A stretch of DNA of 64,000 nucleotides from Amycolatopsis deserti (GCF_014653945.1 NZ_BNAU01000002.1:186001-250000); one strand, 5' to 3'. Counted from the stretch's first letter, positions 9,486 through 18,672 are shown. Made by a program: numbers and translations. Notes: generated from the letters alone by a model not told the origin.

Positions 9486-9631
9486 ACCCTCCAGGATACG
9501 AGTCCTTCGCGATCAGGACTACCCGATCCCACTCCAACCTGTGCCCCGTTTGGCTCAAATCTCCCCGCCGTCCTGGGCGCTGGTGTTCTTGCTGGGGTGT
9601 CGCCGCCCCTCTGCTCAACGTTTCACGCGCC

Positions 9632-10891
9632 TCAGGGTTCCCCCCGAGCCGGGTCGGGGTTGGACACGATCAGTGACGCCGGCCGGACCGCCGCCGCGCC
9701 GAACTTCGACCGCGCCACGTCCGCCGCCACCTCCGCGTCCCGCCACCGCGGCGCGGGCTGGTCGAAGGTCAGCTGCTCCGGCTCGGCCTCCCCGGTCAGC
9801 CCCTCCACCCGCACTCCGAGCAGGCGGACATCGGCCCCGGCGACCGCCTCCGCCAGCAGCGCGACCGCCGTCGAGTGGATCACCCGGGCCACGTCGGTGG
9901 CCGCGGGCAGCGTCCGCGCCCGGGTGATCGTGCGGAAGTCGGCGAACCGCACCTTGATCGACACCGTGCGCCCGCGCAGCCCCCGCCGCCGCAGGCTCTC
10001 CGCGACCCGCTCGGACAGCCGCAGCAGCTCGCGCTCGAGCACCCGCGGGTCACGCTGGTCGGTGTCGAAGGTGTGCTCGGCGCCCAGCGACTTCTCCGGC
10101 GAATCGACCACCACGCCGCGCTCGTCGCGCCCGTGCGCCAGCGCGTGCAGGTGCTCGGCCGCGGCGTTGCCGACCGCCTTGCGCAACCGCGGCAGCGGCG
10201 CCGCCGCGATGTCGGCGATCGTGGACAACCCGAGCCGGCGCAGGCTCTCCTCGGTCTTCTTCCCGACGCCCCACAGCGCGGAGATCGGCAGCGGGTGCAG
10301 GAACTCCAGGATCCGCCCGGCGGGCACCACGACCACCCCGTCCGGCTTCGCCATGCCCGAGGCCAGCTTCGCCACGAACTTCACCGGCGCCACCCCGACC
10401 GAGCAGGTGATGCCGTGCTCCGCCCGGACCCGGCGGCGGATCAGCTCGGCGATGCCCGCCGGCGTCTCCCCCAGCCGCCGCAGGGCGCCGCTGACGTCCA
10501 GGAACGCCTCGTCCAGGCTCAGCGGCTCCACCAGCGGCGTCAGCTCCCGGAAGATCGCCATCACGCCCTTCGACACCTCGCCGTAGAGCCCGTGCGTCGG
10601 CGGCAGGAACACCCCGTGCGGGCACAGCCGGCGCGCCACCGCGACCGGCATCGCCGCCCGCACGCCGTACTCGCGCGCCGGGTAGTTCGCCGACGTCACC
10701 ACCGACCGCGGGCCCGCGCCCGCGACGATCACCGGCTTGTCCACCAGCTCCGGCCGCGTGCGCAGCTCCACGGCCGCGAAGAACGCGTCCATGTCGACGT
10801 GCAGCAGACCGCAGCCGGTGTCGTCCGGTGTGTGCCCCGCGCTCACCCGGAACCGCTCGTACCCGGCCGGCAGGGCCGCATTCCTACCCAT
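9632..10891 (-). CDS. dinB: DNA polymerase IV (Y-family, translesion)
   Basis: This 419-residue error-prone polymerase copies past damaged bases. The catalytic acidic residues are visible: Asp33 in HVDMDAFFAAVE, and Asp127/Glu128 in SLDEAFLDV. The YPAREYGVRAAM segment of the palm/finger region, a helix-hairpin-helix thumb (LWGVGKKTEESL) and the little-finger domain follow. I chose the ATG at 10891 because homologs begin about here; a longer upstream frame has no similarity to the family. There is no obvious LexA box upstream. It is not tightly coupled to either neighbour. Confidence 0.93.
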   Translation of the reverse strand: MGRNAALPAGYERFRVSAGHTPDDTGCGLLHVDMDAFFAAVELRTRPELVDKPVIVAGAGPRSVVTSANYPAREYGVRAAMPVAVARRLCPHGVFLPPTHGLYGEVSKGVMAIFRELTPLVEPLSLDEAFLDVSGALRRLGETPAGIAELIRRRVRAEHGITCSVGVAPVKFVAKLASGMAKPDGVVVVPAGRILEFLHPLPISALWGVGKKTEESLRRLGLSTIADIAAAPLPRLRKAVGNAAAEHLHALAHGRDERGVVVDSPEKSLGAEHTFDTDQRDPRVLERELLRLSERVAESLRRRGLRGRTVSIKVRFADFRTITRARTLPAATDVARVIHSTAVALLAEAVAGADVRLLGVRVEGLTGEAEPEQLTFDQPAPRWRDAEVAADVARSKFGAAAVRPASLIVSNPDPARGEP

Positions 10892-10928
10892 CGCGCACGA
10901 GCCTACGCAGGGGGTCCGACAGTTCCGG

Positions 10929-11669
10929 TCAGAGGCGGGCGAGCACGTGCAGGCGGCTGGCGAGGTCGCGCAGCGGCGGGATCGCGCCCGCGGCGGCCTC
11001 GAAGTCGGCGAGGTCGTCGGCGGTGTACTGCTCCGACTCGACCTCACCCAGCACGTCCGACACGACCCCGTCGCCCTGGATGAGCTCCACCCGCAGCCCC
11101 GCGCCGGCCAGCAGGCCGCGCAGGCCGTCGGCGTCGAAGCGGCGCAGCAGCGTCTCCCCGTCGTCCGCGAGCACCCCGTCGGAGCTGGTCAGCAGCGCGT
11201 GCGCCTCGCGCACCCGGCCGGCCAGGGCGCGGTGCAGCGCGGCCGCGTGCCGGTTGGCGACCAGCACCGACACCGCGCCGCCCGGCGCCACGATCCCGGC
11301 CAGCGCGGCGGCCACCGCGGCCGGGTCGTCGACCACCTCGAGCAGGCCGTGCGCCAGCACCAGGTCGGCCGAACCGGCCGGGATCCGCGCGGCGAGCGCG
11401 TCGGTGTCGTCGGCCACGACGGTGATCGCCCCGCCGACGCCGGCCTCCTCGGCGCGCCGCCGCAGGGTCGCCAGCGCGTTCGGGCTCGGCTCGACCACGG
11501 TCACCCGGCAGCCCTCGGCGGCCAGCGGCACCGCCCACACCCCGCTGCCGCCGCCGACGTCGACGACGGCCGGCTCGTCAGTGCCTCGTTCCCGCGCCCG
11601 GTCGAGCTCGGCCCGCAGTGCCCGCCAGACCGTGCCGGAGCCGCGTGCTGTCCCGGTGTCCGTTCGCAT
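10929..11669 (-). CDS. class I SAM-dependent methyltransferase
   Basis: This 246-residue protein has motif I, VVDVGGGSGVWA (about residues 35-46). The acidic end of strand 2 is VTVVEPSP, and motif IV is DLVLAHGLLEVVDD. This is the methyltransf_11 type fold. The substrate cannot be inferred; relatives with this architecture methylate small molecules or quinone precursors. A TACGCT -10 box ends six bases before the ATG, which suggests a leaderless mRNA. The gene is divergent from the ParA-like gene, with only 63 bases between the two starts. Confidence 0.85.
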   Translation of the reverse strand: MRTDTGTARGSGTVWRALRAELDRARERGTDEPAVVDVGGGSGVWAVPLAAEGCRVTVVEPSPNALATLRRRAEEAGVGGAITVVADDTDALAARIPAGSADLVLAHGLLEVVDDPAAVAAALAGIVAPGGAVSVLVANRHAAALHRALAGRVREAHALLTSSDGVLADDGETLLRRFDADGLRGLLAGAGLRVELIQGDGVVSDVLGEVESEQYTADDLADFEAAAGAIPPLRDLASRLHVLARL

Positions 11670-11732
11670 GGCGGACAGCGTAGTGAGCCCGGTCCGGGCG
11701 CTCGCCGTGGCACTCCGGCTACGCTCGACCCC

Positions 11733-12617
11733 GTGCACACGGTCGCCGTACTGAGCCTCAAGGGTGGTGTCGGCAAAACGACGGTCGCGCTGGGCATCGC
11801 TTCGGCTGCGCTCCGTAGGGGCGCGCGCACGCTGGTGGCCGATCTGGACCCGCAGGGCAACGCCACCGCCACCCTCGACCCGCCCTACACCGACGCCACG
11901 CTGGCCGACGTGCTCGCCACCCCGGTCCGCGACGTGCTGCGGCAGGCGGTCGCGCCGAGCGCGTGGAGCCCCGAGGTGGACGTGCTGGTCGGGGCGGAGG
12001 AGCTGGAGCTGCTCAACGAGCCGGGGCCGGAGGACGACCAGGTCGGCAACCTCTCCCGCGCGCTGGACGAGCTGCACGAGCGCCCGCTGCGAGGCCGCCC
12101 CTACGAACTGGCGATCCTGGACTGCCCGCCCTCGCTCGGGCGGCTGACCAAGTCGGCCCTGGTGGCCGCGGACAGCGCGATCCTGGTGACCGAGCCGACG
12201 ATGTACGCGGTCAGCGGCGCCCAGCGCGCGCTGGAGGCGATCGAGCGGATCCGCGACGAGCTCAACCCCGGCCTCAAGGCGGCCGGTGTGCTGGTGAACC
12301 GGCTGCGGCCGCGCTCGCACGAGCACCAGTTCCGCATCGCCGAGCTGCGCGAGTCCTTCGGCGGCCTGGTGATGCCGACCGCGATCCCGGACCGGCTCGC
12401 CGTGCAGCAGGCGCAGGGCGCGTGCAGCCCGATCCACGACTGGCACTCCCCCGGCGCCCAGGAGGTCGCGCTGACCTTCAACATGGTGCTGGCCAAGATC
12501 CTGCGCTCCAACCGCGCCGGACGGCACCGCATCGACCGGGACGTGGCCGAAACCCCGGCCGAGAGCACCGGCCCGGTGCCCCGGATCGCCCGGACCGCGG
12601 ACGATGCCCGAAGGTGA
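11733..12617 (+). CDS. ParA/MinD-like P-loop ATPase
   Basis: This 294-residue member of the ParA superfamily has a deviant Walker A, KGGVGKTT, at residues 10-17. The Walker A' segment is LVADLDPQGNATATL and Walker B is LAILDCPPSLG. Chromosomal ParA is normally beside parB near the origin. No parB is present here, so this is probably an orphan ParA-like protein. The GTG at 11733 is seven bases after a TACGCT -10 box, consistent with a leaderless start. The 3' end overlaps the nei-like gene by 14 bases, so the two are likely coupled. Confidence 0.88.
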   Translation: MHTVAVLSLKGGVGKTTVALGIASAALRRGARTLVADLDPQGNATATLDPPYTDATLADVLATPVRDVLRQAVAPSAWSPEVDVLVGAEELELLNEPGPEDDQVGNLSRALDELHERPLRGRPYELAILDCPPSLGRLTKSALVAADSAILVTEPTMYAVSGAQRALEAIERIRDELNPGLKAAGVLVNRLRPRSHEHQFRIAELRESFGGLVMPTAIPDRLAVQQAQGACSPIHDWHSPGAQEVALTFNMVLAKILRSNRAGRHRIDRDVAETPAESTGPVPRIARTADDARR

Positions 12618-13443
12618 CACCGTCTTCCTGGCCGGCCGGACGGTCGAGAAGGCTCTCGCCGGCCGGGTGCTGACGCGCACCGACTTCCGGCATCCCGCGC
12701 TGGCCACGACCGACATGACCGGCGCCACGGTGCTCGGGGTGCGGACGGTGGGCAAGCACCTGTTCTTCCGCTTCTCACCGGACCTGAGCCTGCACAGCCA
12801 CCTCAAGATGGACGGCTCGTGGGAGATCACCCGGCCCGGCTCCCGCTGGCGGCACCCGGCGCACCACGCGCGCGTCGTGCTCGAAGCCGGCGGCGTGCAG
12901 GTCGTCGGGTTCCGCGTGCACGACCTGGAACTGCTGCCCACCGCGGAGGAATCCCGCCTGGTCGGCCACCTCGGTCCGGACCTGCTCGATCCACAGTGGA
13001 GCGACGAGCACGAGGACCGCGCGGTGGCGGCGCTGGCGCGCGAGCCCGGCCGGGAGCTCGGGCTCGCGCTGCTCGACCAGCGCGTGATGGCGGGCGTGGG
13101 CAACCTCTACAAGTGCGAGATCTGCTTCCTGCTCGGCGTCACCCCGTGGACCCCGGTCTCCGAAGTGGACGGTCGCAAGGCGGTGCGGCTGGCGCGGAAG
13201 CTGTTGCTGGCCAACGCCTGGCGGCACGAGCAGAGCACCACCGGCGACCTCGCCCGCGGCCGCCGGAACTGGGTGTACGAGCGAACCAGGCAGGGCTGCT
13301 TCCGGTGCGGGAGCCGGCTCCGGGTCGAGGACCAGGGCCGCGACCCCCGCGACGTGCAAGCCCGCCCCACCTGGTTCTGCCCGCGCTGCCAGCGCGGGCC
13401 CGCGCCTCAGCCGCGCAGCAGCTCGTTGAAGAACGTGCGGTAG
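12604..13443 (+). CDS. nei: Fpg/Nei family DNA glycosylase (endonuclease VIII-like)
   Basis: This 279-residue base-excision repair enzyme removes oxidised bases and cleaves abasic sites. It starts MPEGDTV, typical of actinobacterial Nei enzymes, which gives the N-terminal Pro2 nucleophile and Glu3; Lys51 is in a VGKHLF motif. The helix-two-turns-helix carries QRVMAGVGNLYKCE. A C-terminal zinc finger is visible, with Cys232, Cys235, Cys259 and Cys262. The ATG lies inside the end of the ParA-like gene. The 3' end overlaps the convergent hypothetical gene by 37 bases. Whether it is nei1 or nei2 is not certain. Confidence 0.9.
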   Translation: MPEGDTVFLAGRTVEKALAGRVLTRTDFRHPALATTDMTGATVLGVRTVGKHLFFRFSPDLSLHSHLKMDGSWEITRPGSRWRHPAHHARVVLEAGGVQVVGFRVHDLELLPTAEESRLVGHLGPDLLDPQWSDEHEDRAVAALAREPGRELGLALLDQRVMAGVGNLYKCEICFLLGVTPWTPVSEVDGRKAVRLARKLLLANAWRHEQSTTGDLARGRRNWVYERTRQGCFRCGSRLRVEDQGRDPRDVQARPTWFCPRCQRGPAPQPRSSSLKNVR

Positions 13444-13865
13444 CGCCGCAGCGCCAGCCGCAGGTCCTCGGTGGCGGCCTCACCGCGCTGCCACTGCGAC
13501 TCCAGTTCGTGCTTGTGGTCGGCGAAGGTCGAGGCGAGGGCCCGCATCACCTCGGCCACCAGCTGGTCGGCGTCCCGCAGTGTCGCTTGTGGATCGTCGA
13601 CGAACGAGGTCTGCACCTCGCGCCAGCGGTCCCGGAACTCGCTGACCTGCTCGGGCCGGAACAGCTCGACGCGCTCCTCGCCCTCGTCCAGACGGGCCTG
13701 CGCGGGCACCGACTCCTCCGGCACGCCCTGGGTGGCCGCGGCTTCGGCGGGCATGGTGCGCCCGGCGGGCTGTTCGGCCATCGGCTGCGCGGGCTGCTCG
13801 CCACCGCGCGGTGCGACGAGGTCGTCGGTGGACAGGCCGTCGGCGGTGCGGTCCTCAGCGCGCAT
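13407..13865 (-). CDS. conserved hypothetical protein, paralog of the upstream gene product
   Basis: This 152-residue soluble protein has a disordered, Pro/Ala/Gln-rich N-terminal half. The helical C-terminal domain reads FRDRWREVQTSFVDDPQATL and ends RRYRTFFNELL. The same domain pattern is in the neighbouring 13855-14430 product (YRQQWSLVQQQFVDRPGAAI, HYRQVFEDLL), so the two look like duplicated copies. The starts and stops overlap by 11 bases, so they form an operon. It lacks a membrane segment, unlike its partner. Function is unknown. Confidence 0.75.
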   Translation of the reverse strand: MRAEDRTADGLSTDDLVAPRGGEQPAQPMAEQPAGRTMPAEAAATQGVPEESVPAQARLDEGEERVELFRPEQVSEFRDRWREVQTSFVDDPQATLRDADQLVAEVMRALASTFADHKHELESQWQRGEAATEDLRLALRRYRTFFNELLRG

Positions 13866-14430
13866 GGTGACGGTCTCCCTCCTGCCGCGGCCGGACGTCG
13901 GCGTCGCCGAGCAGGTCCTCGAACACCTGCCGGTAGTGGACCATCGCCTTGCGCAGGTCCTCGGTGGACGCCTCGGTCTTCTGGTGGCCCTCGGTGATCT
14001 CGTGCGCGCGCCGGTAGTGCTCGAGCGTGTTCGCGTGCTCGACGGACAGGTCCCGGTGCTGCTGCTCGTACCCCTCGGTCGGGTAGCCGCGCTCGCCCAT
14101 CAGCGAGGTGAGCAGGCGGTCGGCCTCCAGGATGGCCGCGCCGGGCCGGTCGACGAACTGCTGCTGCACCAGCGACCACTGCTGGCGGTAGCGCTGGCGG
14201 GTGGAATCCGGCAGCGGCCGGATGTCCAGCTGACTGTGCCGCTTCTCCCGCTCGGCCAGGTCCCGTTCGGCGGCCCGCTTGCTCCTGCCACCCTCGACGG
14301 CCCGGTCGTACTCGGGCCCGAACCGCTCCTGCAGGCGTTTGCGCCGCATCCCGGCGCGGGCCAGCAGCGCCGCCCCGGCGATCACCACCACGGCGACGAC
14401 GACGATCAGAACGACCACGGACGTGGACAT
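13855..14430 (-). CDS. membrane-anchored hypothetical protein with the shared helical domain
   Basis: This 191-residue protein opens with one strong transmembrane helix (residues 5-25, VVVLIVVVAVVVIAGAALLA), then a basic segment and a helical cytoplasmic or coiled domain. The motif RYRQQWSLVQQQFVDRPGAA matches the neighbouring smaller protein. It resembles conserved actinobacterial proteins of unknown role. The pair forms an operon in which one copy is anchored and the other is soluble. No catalytic residues are evident. Confidence 0.78.
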   Translation of the reverse strand: MSTSVVVLIVVVAVVVIAGAALLARAGMRRKRLQERFGPEYDRAVEGGRSKRAAERDLAEREKRHSQLDIRPLPDSTRQRYRQQWSLVQQQFVDRPGAAILEADRLLTSLMGERGYPTEGYEQQHRDLSVEHANTLEHYRRAHEITEGHQKTEASTEDLRKAMVHYRQVFEDLLGDADVRPRQEGDRHHAR

Positions 14431-14650
14431 CGCACACTCTCCCGTTGCTGCGAACCAGCCCCCCGGTCACCCGATCGGGTACACCTACGCGGGCGGGCCG
14501 AAACCCGGCGGCCCGCCGTGGATCGATCCAGCGGACGGCGTGGAAATTCCCGGCGGCGCCCGTTCCGGCGGGTGAGAACGGCCACGCCGGCCGGCCCGGA
14601 AATCCAGTTGCCGCAGGGGCACCGGCGCGCCTAGCGTTGCTGGTACACGG

Positions 14651-14665
14651 GAAAGGAGGTGGTCC
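14651..14665 (+). promoter_or_regulatory. extended Shine-Dalgarno, near-complete match to the 16S rRNA 3' end
   Basis: GAAAGGAGGTGGTCC matches the complement of the 16S rRNA tail (AGAAAGGAGGTGATCC) across 14 of its 15 bases, far longer than any other ribosome binding site in the window. AGGAGG ends ten bases before the TTG at 14670. Confidence 0.7.
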
Positions 14666-14669
14666 AAAG

Positions 14670-14708
14670 TTGTGTAGCAACGGGACTCGTGAGGTGGCTG
14701 TCCGCTAG
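14670..14708 (+). CDS. 12-codon micro-ORF (putative leader peptide)
   Basis: A TTG codon, ten bases after a hyper-strong ribosome binding site, opens a frame reading LCSNGTREVAVR and a TAG. The last codons (GAG GTG GCT GTC CGC) form the left arm of a perfect 10-bp hairpin with 14743-14752, so ribosome movement would affect folding. This is the layout of a translated leader or attenuator peptide, but no amino acid is over-represented as in classic attenuators. The next downstream gene is a GNAT with its own promoter, so the target is unclear. Confidence 0.5.
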   Translation: MCSNGTREVAVR

Positions 14709-14752
14709 CGGATGCCACACCCTGGACTGCTGGTGAATACCAGACAGCCACC
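14693..14752 (+). ncRNA. structured RNA element overlapping the micro-ORF
   Basis: GGTGGCTGTC (14693-14702) pairs perfectly with GACAGCCACC (14743-14752). Inside the loop are the palindrome TCCGCTAGCGGA (14701-14712) and the small hairpin CTGGT-GAAT-ACCAG (14730-14743), which compete with the outer stem. Further downstream CCCCCGGCG (about 14755-14763) can pair with CGCCGGGGG (about 14818-14826). Alternative pairings suggest a switching element. Confidence 0.45.
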
Positions 14753-14894
14753 GCCCCCCGGCGTTTCCGAGCACTGGTCCGGCTCGGGCCCGAACGGCTG
14801 ACGACGGTCAGGAGTCGCGCCGGGGGTTCCCCCCAATCCCCTAATCCGGCGGAAAAGCCCCCGAAGATCGTCCGGGGCGCGCTATTCTTCGCCG

Positions 14895-15452
14895 GTGCTG
14901 CAGCCCGCGTACCCGATGAAGACCGCACGGCTGATCCTCCGCCCGTTCACCAAGGCGGACCTCAACGCGCTGCACTCCTTCCAGTCCCGCCCGGACGTCA
15001 CGCGGTACCTCTACTGGGAACCGCGCACGCGGGCCGAGACCGCCGCCGTCCTCGAGGACAAGATCGCCCGCTCGACGCTGACCGAGCCCGGCGAGTACCT
15101 CGCGATCGCCGTCGAGCTGATCGACACCGGTGAGCTGATCGGCGACCTCACGCTGTGGTGGACCAGCCGGGAGCACGCCAGCGGCGAGATCGGGGTGGTC
15201 TTCCACCCCCGCCACCACGGCAAGGGCTACGCCGCCGAGGCGGCCGGCGAGCTGTTCCGGCTCGGCTTCGAAGACCTGGGCCTGCACCGCATCTACGGCC
15301 GCTGCGACAGCCGCAACGTGGCCTCGGCGTCCCTGATGGAGGGACTGGGCATGCGACGCGAGGCGCACCTGCGGGAGAACGAGCTGGTCAAGGGTGAATG
15401 GACCGACGAGCTCGTCTACGCCATGCTGTCGTCGGAGTGGAAACGGCGCTGA
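14895..15452 (+). CDS. RimJ/RimL-type GNAT N-acetyltransferase
   Basis: This 185-residue acetyltransferase starts with the RimJ-like phrase [14 protein letters not shown]. Motif A is visible as [17 protein letters not shown] (CoA binding) and motif B as [20 protein letters not shown]. Such enzymes acetylate ribosomal protein N-termini or small amines; the target is not known. The GTG start follows a TATTCT -10 box by six bases, so the mRNA is probably leaderless. pyrD begins 14 bases after the stop, so the two are probably co-transcribed. Confidence 0.88.
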   Translation: MLQPAYPMKTARLILRPFTKADLNALHSFQSRPDVTRYLYWEPRTRAETAAVLEDKIARSTLTEPGEYLAIAVELIDTGELIGDLTLWWTSREHASGEIGVVFHPRHHGKGYAAEAAGELFRLGFEDLGLHRIYGRCDSRNVASASLMEGLGMRREAHLRENELVKGEWTDELVYAMLSSEWKRR

Positions 15453-15466
15453 GCGAAGATGGGACC

Positions 15467-16558
15467 GTGCTCTTCGACAGGCTGATCCGTCCCACGCTCT
15501 ACCGGCTCAACGACAACGACCCCGAGAAGGTGCACGAACGCACCCTCGGCGTCCTCTCGCGGCTGTCCGACGTCCCGCCCGCGCTGGCCGCGCTGCGGCG
15601 CCGGTTCGCCGTCTCCGACCCGGTGACGTTGTTCGGGCTGCGGTTCGCCAACCGGGTCGGGCTCGCCGCCGGGATGGACAAGGACGGGCGCGCACTGGCC
15701 GCGTGGCCCGCGCTCGGGTTCGGCTTCGTCGAGGTGGGCACCGTCACGCGGCTGGCGCAGCCGGGCAACCCGAAGCCGCGGCTGTTCACGCTGCCGCACA
15801 GCGACGCGGTGATCAACCGCATGGGGTTCAACAACTCCGGCGCGGCCGCGCTCGCGCAGCGCCTGGCCGCCAAGGGGAAGCCGGACATCCCGCTGGGCGT
15901 GTCGATCGGCAAGTCCAAGGTGACTCCGCTCGAGGAGGCGGTCGCCGACTACCAGGAGTCGCTGCGGGCGCTGTACCCGTGGGCGGACTACTTCGCGATC
16001 AACGTCAGCTCGCCCAACACGCCGGGGCTGCGGGCGCTGCAGGACCGGGAGGCGCTGGCCGAGCTGCTCGCCGAGCTGGGCCGCACCGGTGAGGAGCTGG
16101 CCGCGGCGGCCGGGAAGCCGGCGACGCCGCTGCTGGTCAAGGTGGCGCCCGACCTGACCGACGACGCGCTCGCCGAGCTGCTCGAGGTGTGCGACGAGCA
16201 CGGAGTGTCCGGGATCATCGCGACCAACACGACGCTGGGCCGGGACGGCCTCACCGCCGACGAGGCCCCGGTGGGTGCGGAGACCGGCGGGCTGTCCGGG
16301 CGCCCGCTGACCGAGCGGGCGCGCGAGGTGGTGCGGTTCGTGCACCGGCACACCGAGGGCACGGTGCCGATCATCGGCGTAGGAGGAATCTCCACCGGCG
16401 ACGACGCGCGCCGGATGCTGGACGCGGGGGCGAGCCTGATCCAGCTCTACACCGGGTTCGCCCTGCACGGGCCCGGTTTGGTGCGCACGATCAACCGCGC
16501 CCTGGCGGATGCGCGATCGGAGGAGACGGCTGGCGGGGCCGGTTCCCGGACCGCGTAA
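15467..16558 (+). CDS. pyrD: dihydroorotate dehydrogenase (quinone), class 2
   Basis: This 363-residue FMN enzyme oxidises dihydroorotate to orotate in pyrimidine synthesis and passes electrons to the quinone pool. The N-terminal helical extension ([20 protein letters not shown]) marks the membrane-associated class 2. FMN and substrate motifs are [31 protein letters not shown], the catalytic Ser region [11 protein letters not shown], and GVGGIST with QLYTGF near the end. The GTG at 15467 is chosen because the extension starts there. A longer frame runs upstream, but it overlaps the GNAT gene and has no matching family sequence. Confidence 0.95.
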   Translation: MLFDRLIRPTLYRLNDNDPEKVHERTLGVLSRLSDVPPALAALRRRFAVSDPVTLFGLRFANRVGLAAGMDKDGRALAAWPALGFGFVEVGTVTRLAQPGNPKPRLFTLPHSDAVINRMGFNNSGAAALAQRLAAKGKPDIPLGVSIGKSKVTPLEEAVADYQESLRALYPWADYFAINVSSPNTPGLRALQDREALAELLAELGRTGEELAAAAGKPATPLLVKVAPDLTDDALAELLEVCDEHGVSGIIATNTTLGRDGLTADEAPVGAETGGLSGRPLTERAREVVRFVHRHTEGTVPIIGVGGISTGDDARRMLDAGASLIQLYTGFALHGPGLVRTINRALADARSEETAGGAGSRTA

Positions 16559-16732
16559 CCGTCGGCCGGAGTCCACACTGTCCGACCGGGCTCCAGGCGC
16601 GGCGGATCCGTCGCATCAGGACAGTTCCCGCAGCGCGGGCTCCCGGACCGGACCTCCGTGATCCCAGCCGCGCTTGGCGCATCGGGAACGGCCGCCAGTG
16701 TGGAAGTCTCCCCACCTAGCGTGGGACAGGCG

Positions 16733-17635
16733 TCAGGAGGACAGTTCGCGGAGGGCCAGGGCGAGTCCGGCCAGCCGGTCGGTCGCGTCGGTCAGGAACA
16801 GGCGCGAGTCGGCCAGGCCGTGGCTGCTCGCGGCGACCGCGCGGCCCGCCGCGGCCACCAGGGCTCCGAAGCTCTCCACCCCGTCGTCCAGCTGCTCGCG
16901 CAGCGTCGCGATCGCCGAGTCCAGCGCGGCCCGCTCGCCGGCCGGGGCCGCGTCGCGCGCTCGCTCGATCGACTGGATCCGCAGGGCCAGCGCCCGCAGC
17001 GCCGCCGCGGCGTCCGCGGCCGTCGACCGCGCGTCGGCCACCGAGTACTCCGGCACCGGCGCCGTGCCCAGCGCCGACGGCTCCGACAGCTGCCGCAGCA
17101 GGTCGGCCAGCGTCGACTCGCACTGCGCGAGCCGCTGCATCGGGGCGCGCGCCGCGGAGCCGGACGGCGGCAGCGGCGGCGGGGTCGTGCTGGCCGGCAG
17201 CACGATCCGGTTCAGCTGCCGCAGCCGCAGCGCCGAGCGCACCGACAACGTCGTGAACACGACCGCCCCGAAGATCCCCGGCGCGGCCTCGGCCACCCCA
17301 CCGGCCCCGGCGAGCCCGAGCCAGCCGATCACGGCGTACAGCACGAACAGCACCGCCGCCATGATCCACAGCGTCAGCGCCCGCGAGGTCCGCTGCTTGC
17401 GCCGCGCCAGCTTCGCCTCGGGCGAATTCCACGCGACCCACTTCGCGCGGGCCTCGTTGAGCACCGGCATCGCCTGCGAGACGACCTTCGGCCGCGTCAC
17501 CGCACCGGAAGAGCCCTGCTCGGGCATGTACCGCTGCAGCTTCTGCTGCGCGCGCTGCGCGTAGTCGGGCAGGCGCTCGATGTGCTTTTCCAGTTTCGCC
17601 TGGAACTGCGAGAAGTCCCGCCTGCCCGACGCCAT
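16733..17635 (-). CDS. PspM-like membrane protein, partner of PspA
   Basis: This 300-residue protein has a basic N-terminus, two transmembrane segments around residues 87-110 and 113-130, and a long Ala-rich helical C-terminal region. The gene directly follows pspA with ten bases between, in the order clgR, pspA, pspM seen in mycobacteria. There, PspM anchors PspA to the membrane as part of the envelope-stress response. Assignment is by position and topology. I cannot see a diagnostic motif. An ortholog of PspN is not obvious downstream. Confidence 0.72.
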   Translation of the reverse strand: MASGRRDFSQFQAKLEKHIERLPDYAQRAQQKLQRYMPEQGSSGAVTRPKVVSQAMPVLNEARAKWVAWNSPEAKLARRKQRTSRALTLWIMAAVLFVLYAVIGWLGLAGAGGVAEAAPGIFGAVVFTTLSVRSALRLRQLNRIVLPASTTPPPLPPSGSAARAPMQRLAQCESTLADLLRQLSEPSALGTAPVPEYSVADARSTAADAAAALRALALRIQSIERARDAAPAGERAALDSAIATLREQLDDGVESFGALVAAAGRAVAASSHGLADSRLFLTDATDRLAGLALALRELSS

Positions 17636-17645
17636 CGCTACCCGC

Positions 17646-18482
17646 TCAGGCCTGGTTCTTCTGCTGCTCGGCCTGGACGCGCGACTCGATCTCGCGCTGG
17701 ATGTCCGCCGCCGGGGCCGCCGCCTTCTCACCGGAGCCGGAGGTGACCTGCGCGACCGACTCGCCGCGCATGGACGCCCGGATCTGCTCCAGCCGCGAGC
17801 TGCCCGCCATCTGCGTGGTGGCCTGCTGCACCTCGAGCATGCGGCCCTGCACCGAGTTCTGCGCCAGCTCGGCCTGGCCCAGCGCGGTGGTGTAGCGCTT
17901 CTCGATTTTGTCCCGCACCTCTTCCAGCGACGGGGTGTTGCCCGGCGCCGCGAGCTGCGACATCTGGTTGAGCGAGGCCGACACCTGCTCCTGCATCTTG
18001 GCCTGCTCCAGCTGCGAGAGCAGCTTGGTGCGCTCGGCCAGCTTCTGCTGCAGCATCGCCGAGTTGCGCTCGACCGCCTGCTTCGCCTGCGCGGCGGCCT
18101 GCAGGGCCTGGTCGTGCAGCGTCTTGAGGTCCTCGATGCTCTGCTCGGCCGTGACCAGCTGGGTGGCGAACGACTCCGCGGCCACCTCGTACTGCTGGGC
18201 CTTCTGCTCGTCCCCCTTGCCCCGCGCCTCGTCCGCCAGCACCAGCGCCTGGCGCGCCGACGCCTGCAGCTTCTCGACCTCGGCGAGCTGGCGGTTGAGC
18301 TTCATCTCCAGCTGCCGCTGGTTACCGATCACCGCGGCGGCCTGCTGGGAGAGCGCCTGGTGGTTGCGCTGCGCCTCCTCGATGGCCTGCTGGATCTGCA
18401 CCTTCGGGTCGGCGTGCTCGTCGATCTTCGACGAGAACGACGCCATGAGGTACTTCCAGAACTTCACGAAAGGGTTGGCCAT
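17646..18482 (-). CDS. pspA: phage shock protein A (PspA/IM30 family)
   Basis: This 278-residue coiled-coil protein of the ESCRT-III-like PspA family supports the membrane under stress. It opens [26 protein letters not shown], an amphipathic membrane-binding N-terminus (residues 1-26), and continues as almost uninterrupted helix with heptads rich in Gln, Ala and Glu. An Ala/Gly linker and a short C-terminal helix follow. It stands between clgR and the pspM-like gene on the same strand, matching the mycobacterial Psp system, in which ClgR activates transcription and PspA inhibits ClgR. Confidence 0.93.
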   Translation of the reverse strand: MANPFVKFWKYLMASFSSKIDEHADPKVQIQQAIEEAQRNHQALSQQAAAVIGNQRQLEMKLNRQLAEVEKLQASARQALVLADEARGKGDEQKAQQYEVAAESFATQLVTAEQSIEDLKTLHDQALQAAAQAKQAVERNSAMLQQKLAERTKLLSQLEQAKMQEQVSASLNQMSQLAAPGNTPSLEEVRDKIEKRYTTALGQAELAQNSVQGRMLEVQQATTQMAGSSRLEQIRASMRGESVAQVTSGSGEKAAAPAADIQREIESRVQAEQQKNQA

Positions 18483-18672
18483 CTCCTCCGCCTGCCTTCT
18501 AGATCCCTGCCTGGGTGTCGCCGATGGTCGCCCGGCGCCACTCTCCCCTGTCTGAGCAACGCCGCGACCCCGGAGTGGGTTCCATCGTGTCAGGTCGCGC
18601 CCGTGTGTTCCAGGCGACCCCGGGGGATTTCAGGGACGACCCTGACCCGCCTCCCCTGGCCCGGACGCACGA

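Larger units (their letters stand above)
14431..14894. other. 464-base interval holding a micro-ORF and RNA hairpins
   Basis: No ordinary gene is convincing here. The right half contains a 12-codon frame with an extended Shine-Dalgarno, three nested hairpins, and the -10 box of the following GNAT gene (TATTCT at 14883-14888). The left part, 14431-14640, shows nothing I can support. Confidence 0.6.

Noticed and set aside
16559-16732. Possible small minus-strand gene or copy of the pspM end (CTGCGGGAACTGTCC resembles its last codons)
   Set aside because: Only a few codons match, and no coherent start or product is visible. I treat the 174 bases as non-coding.
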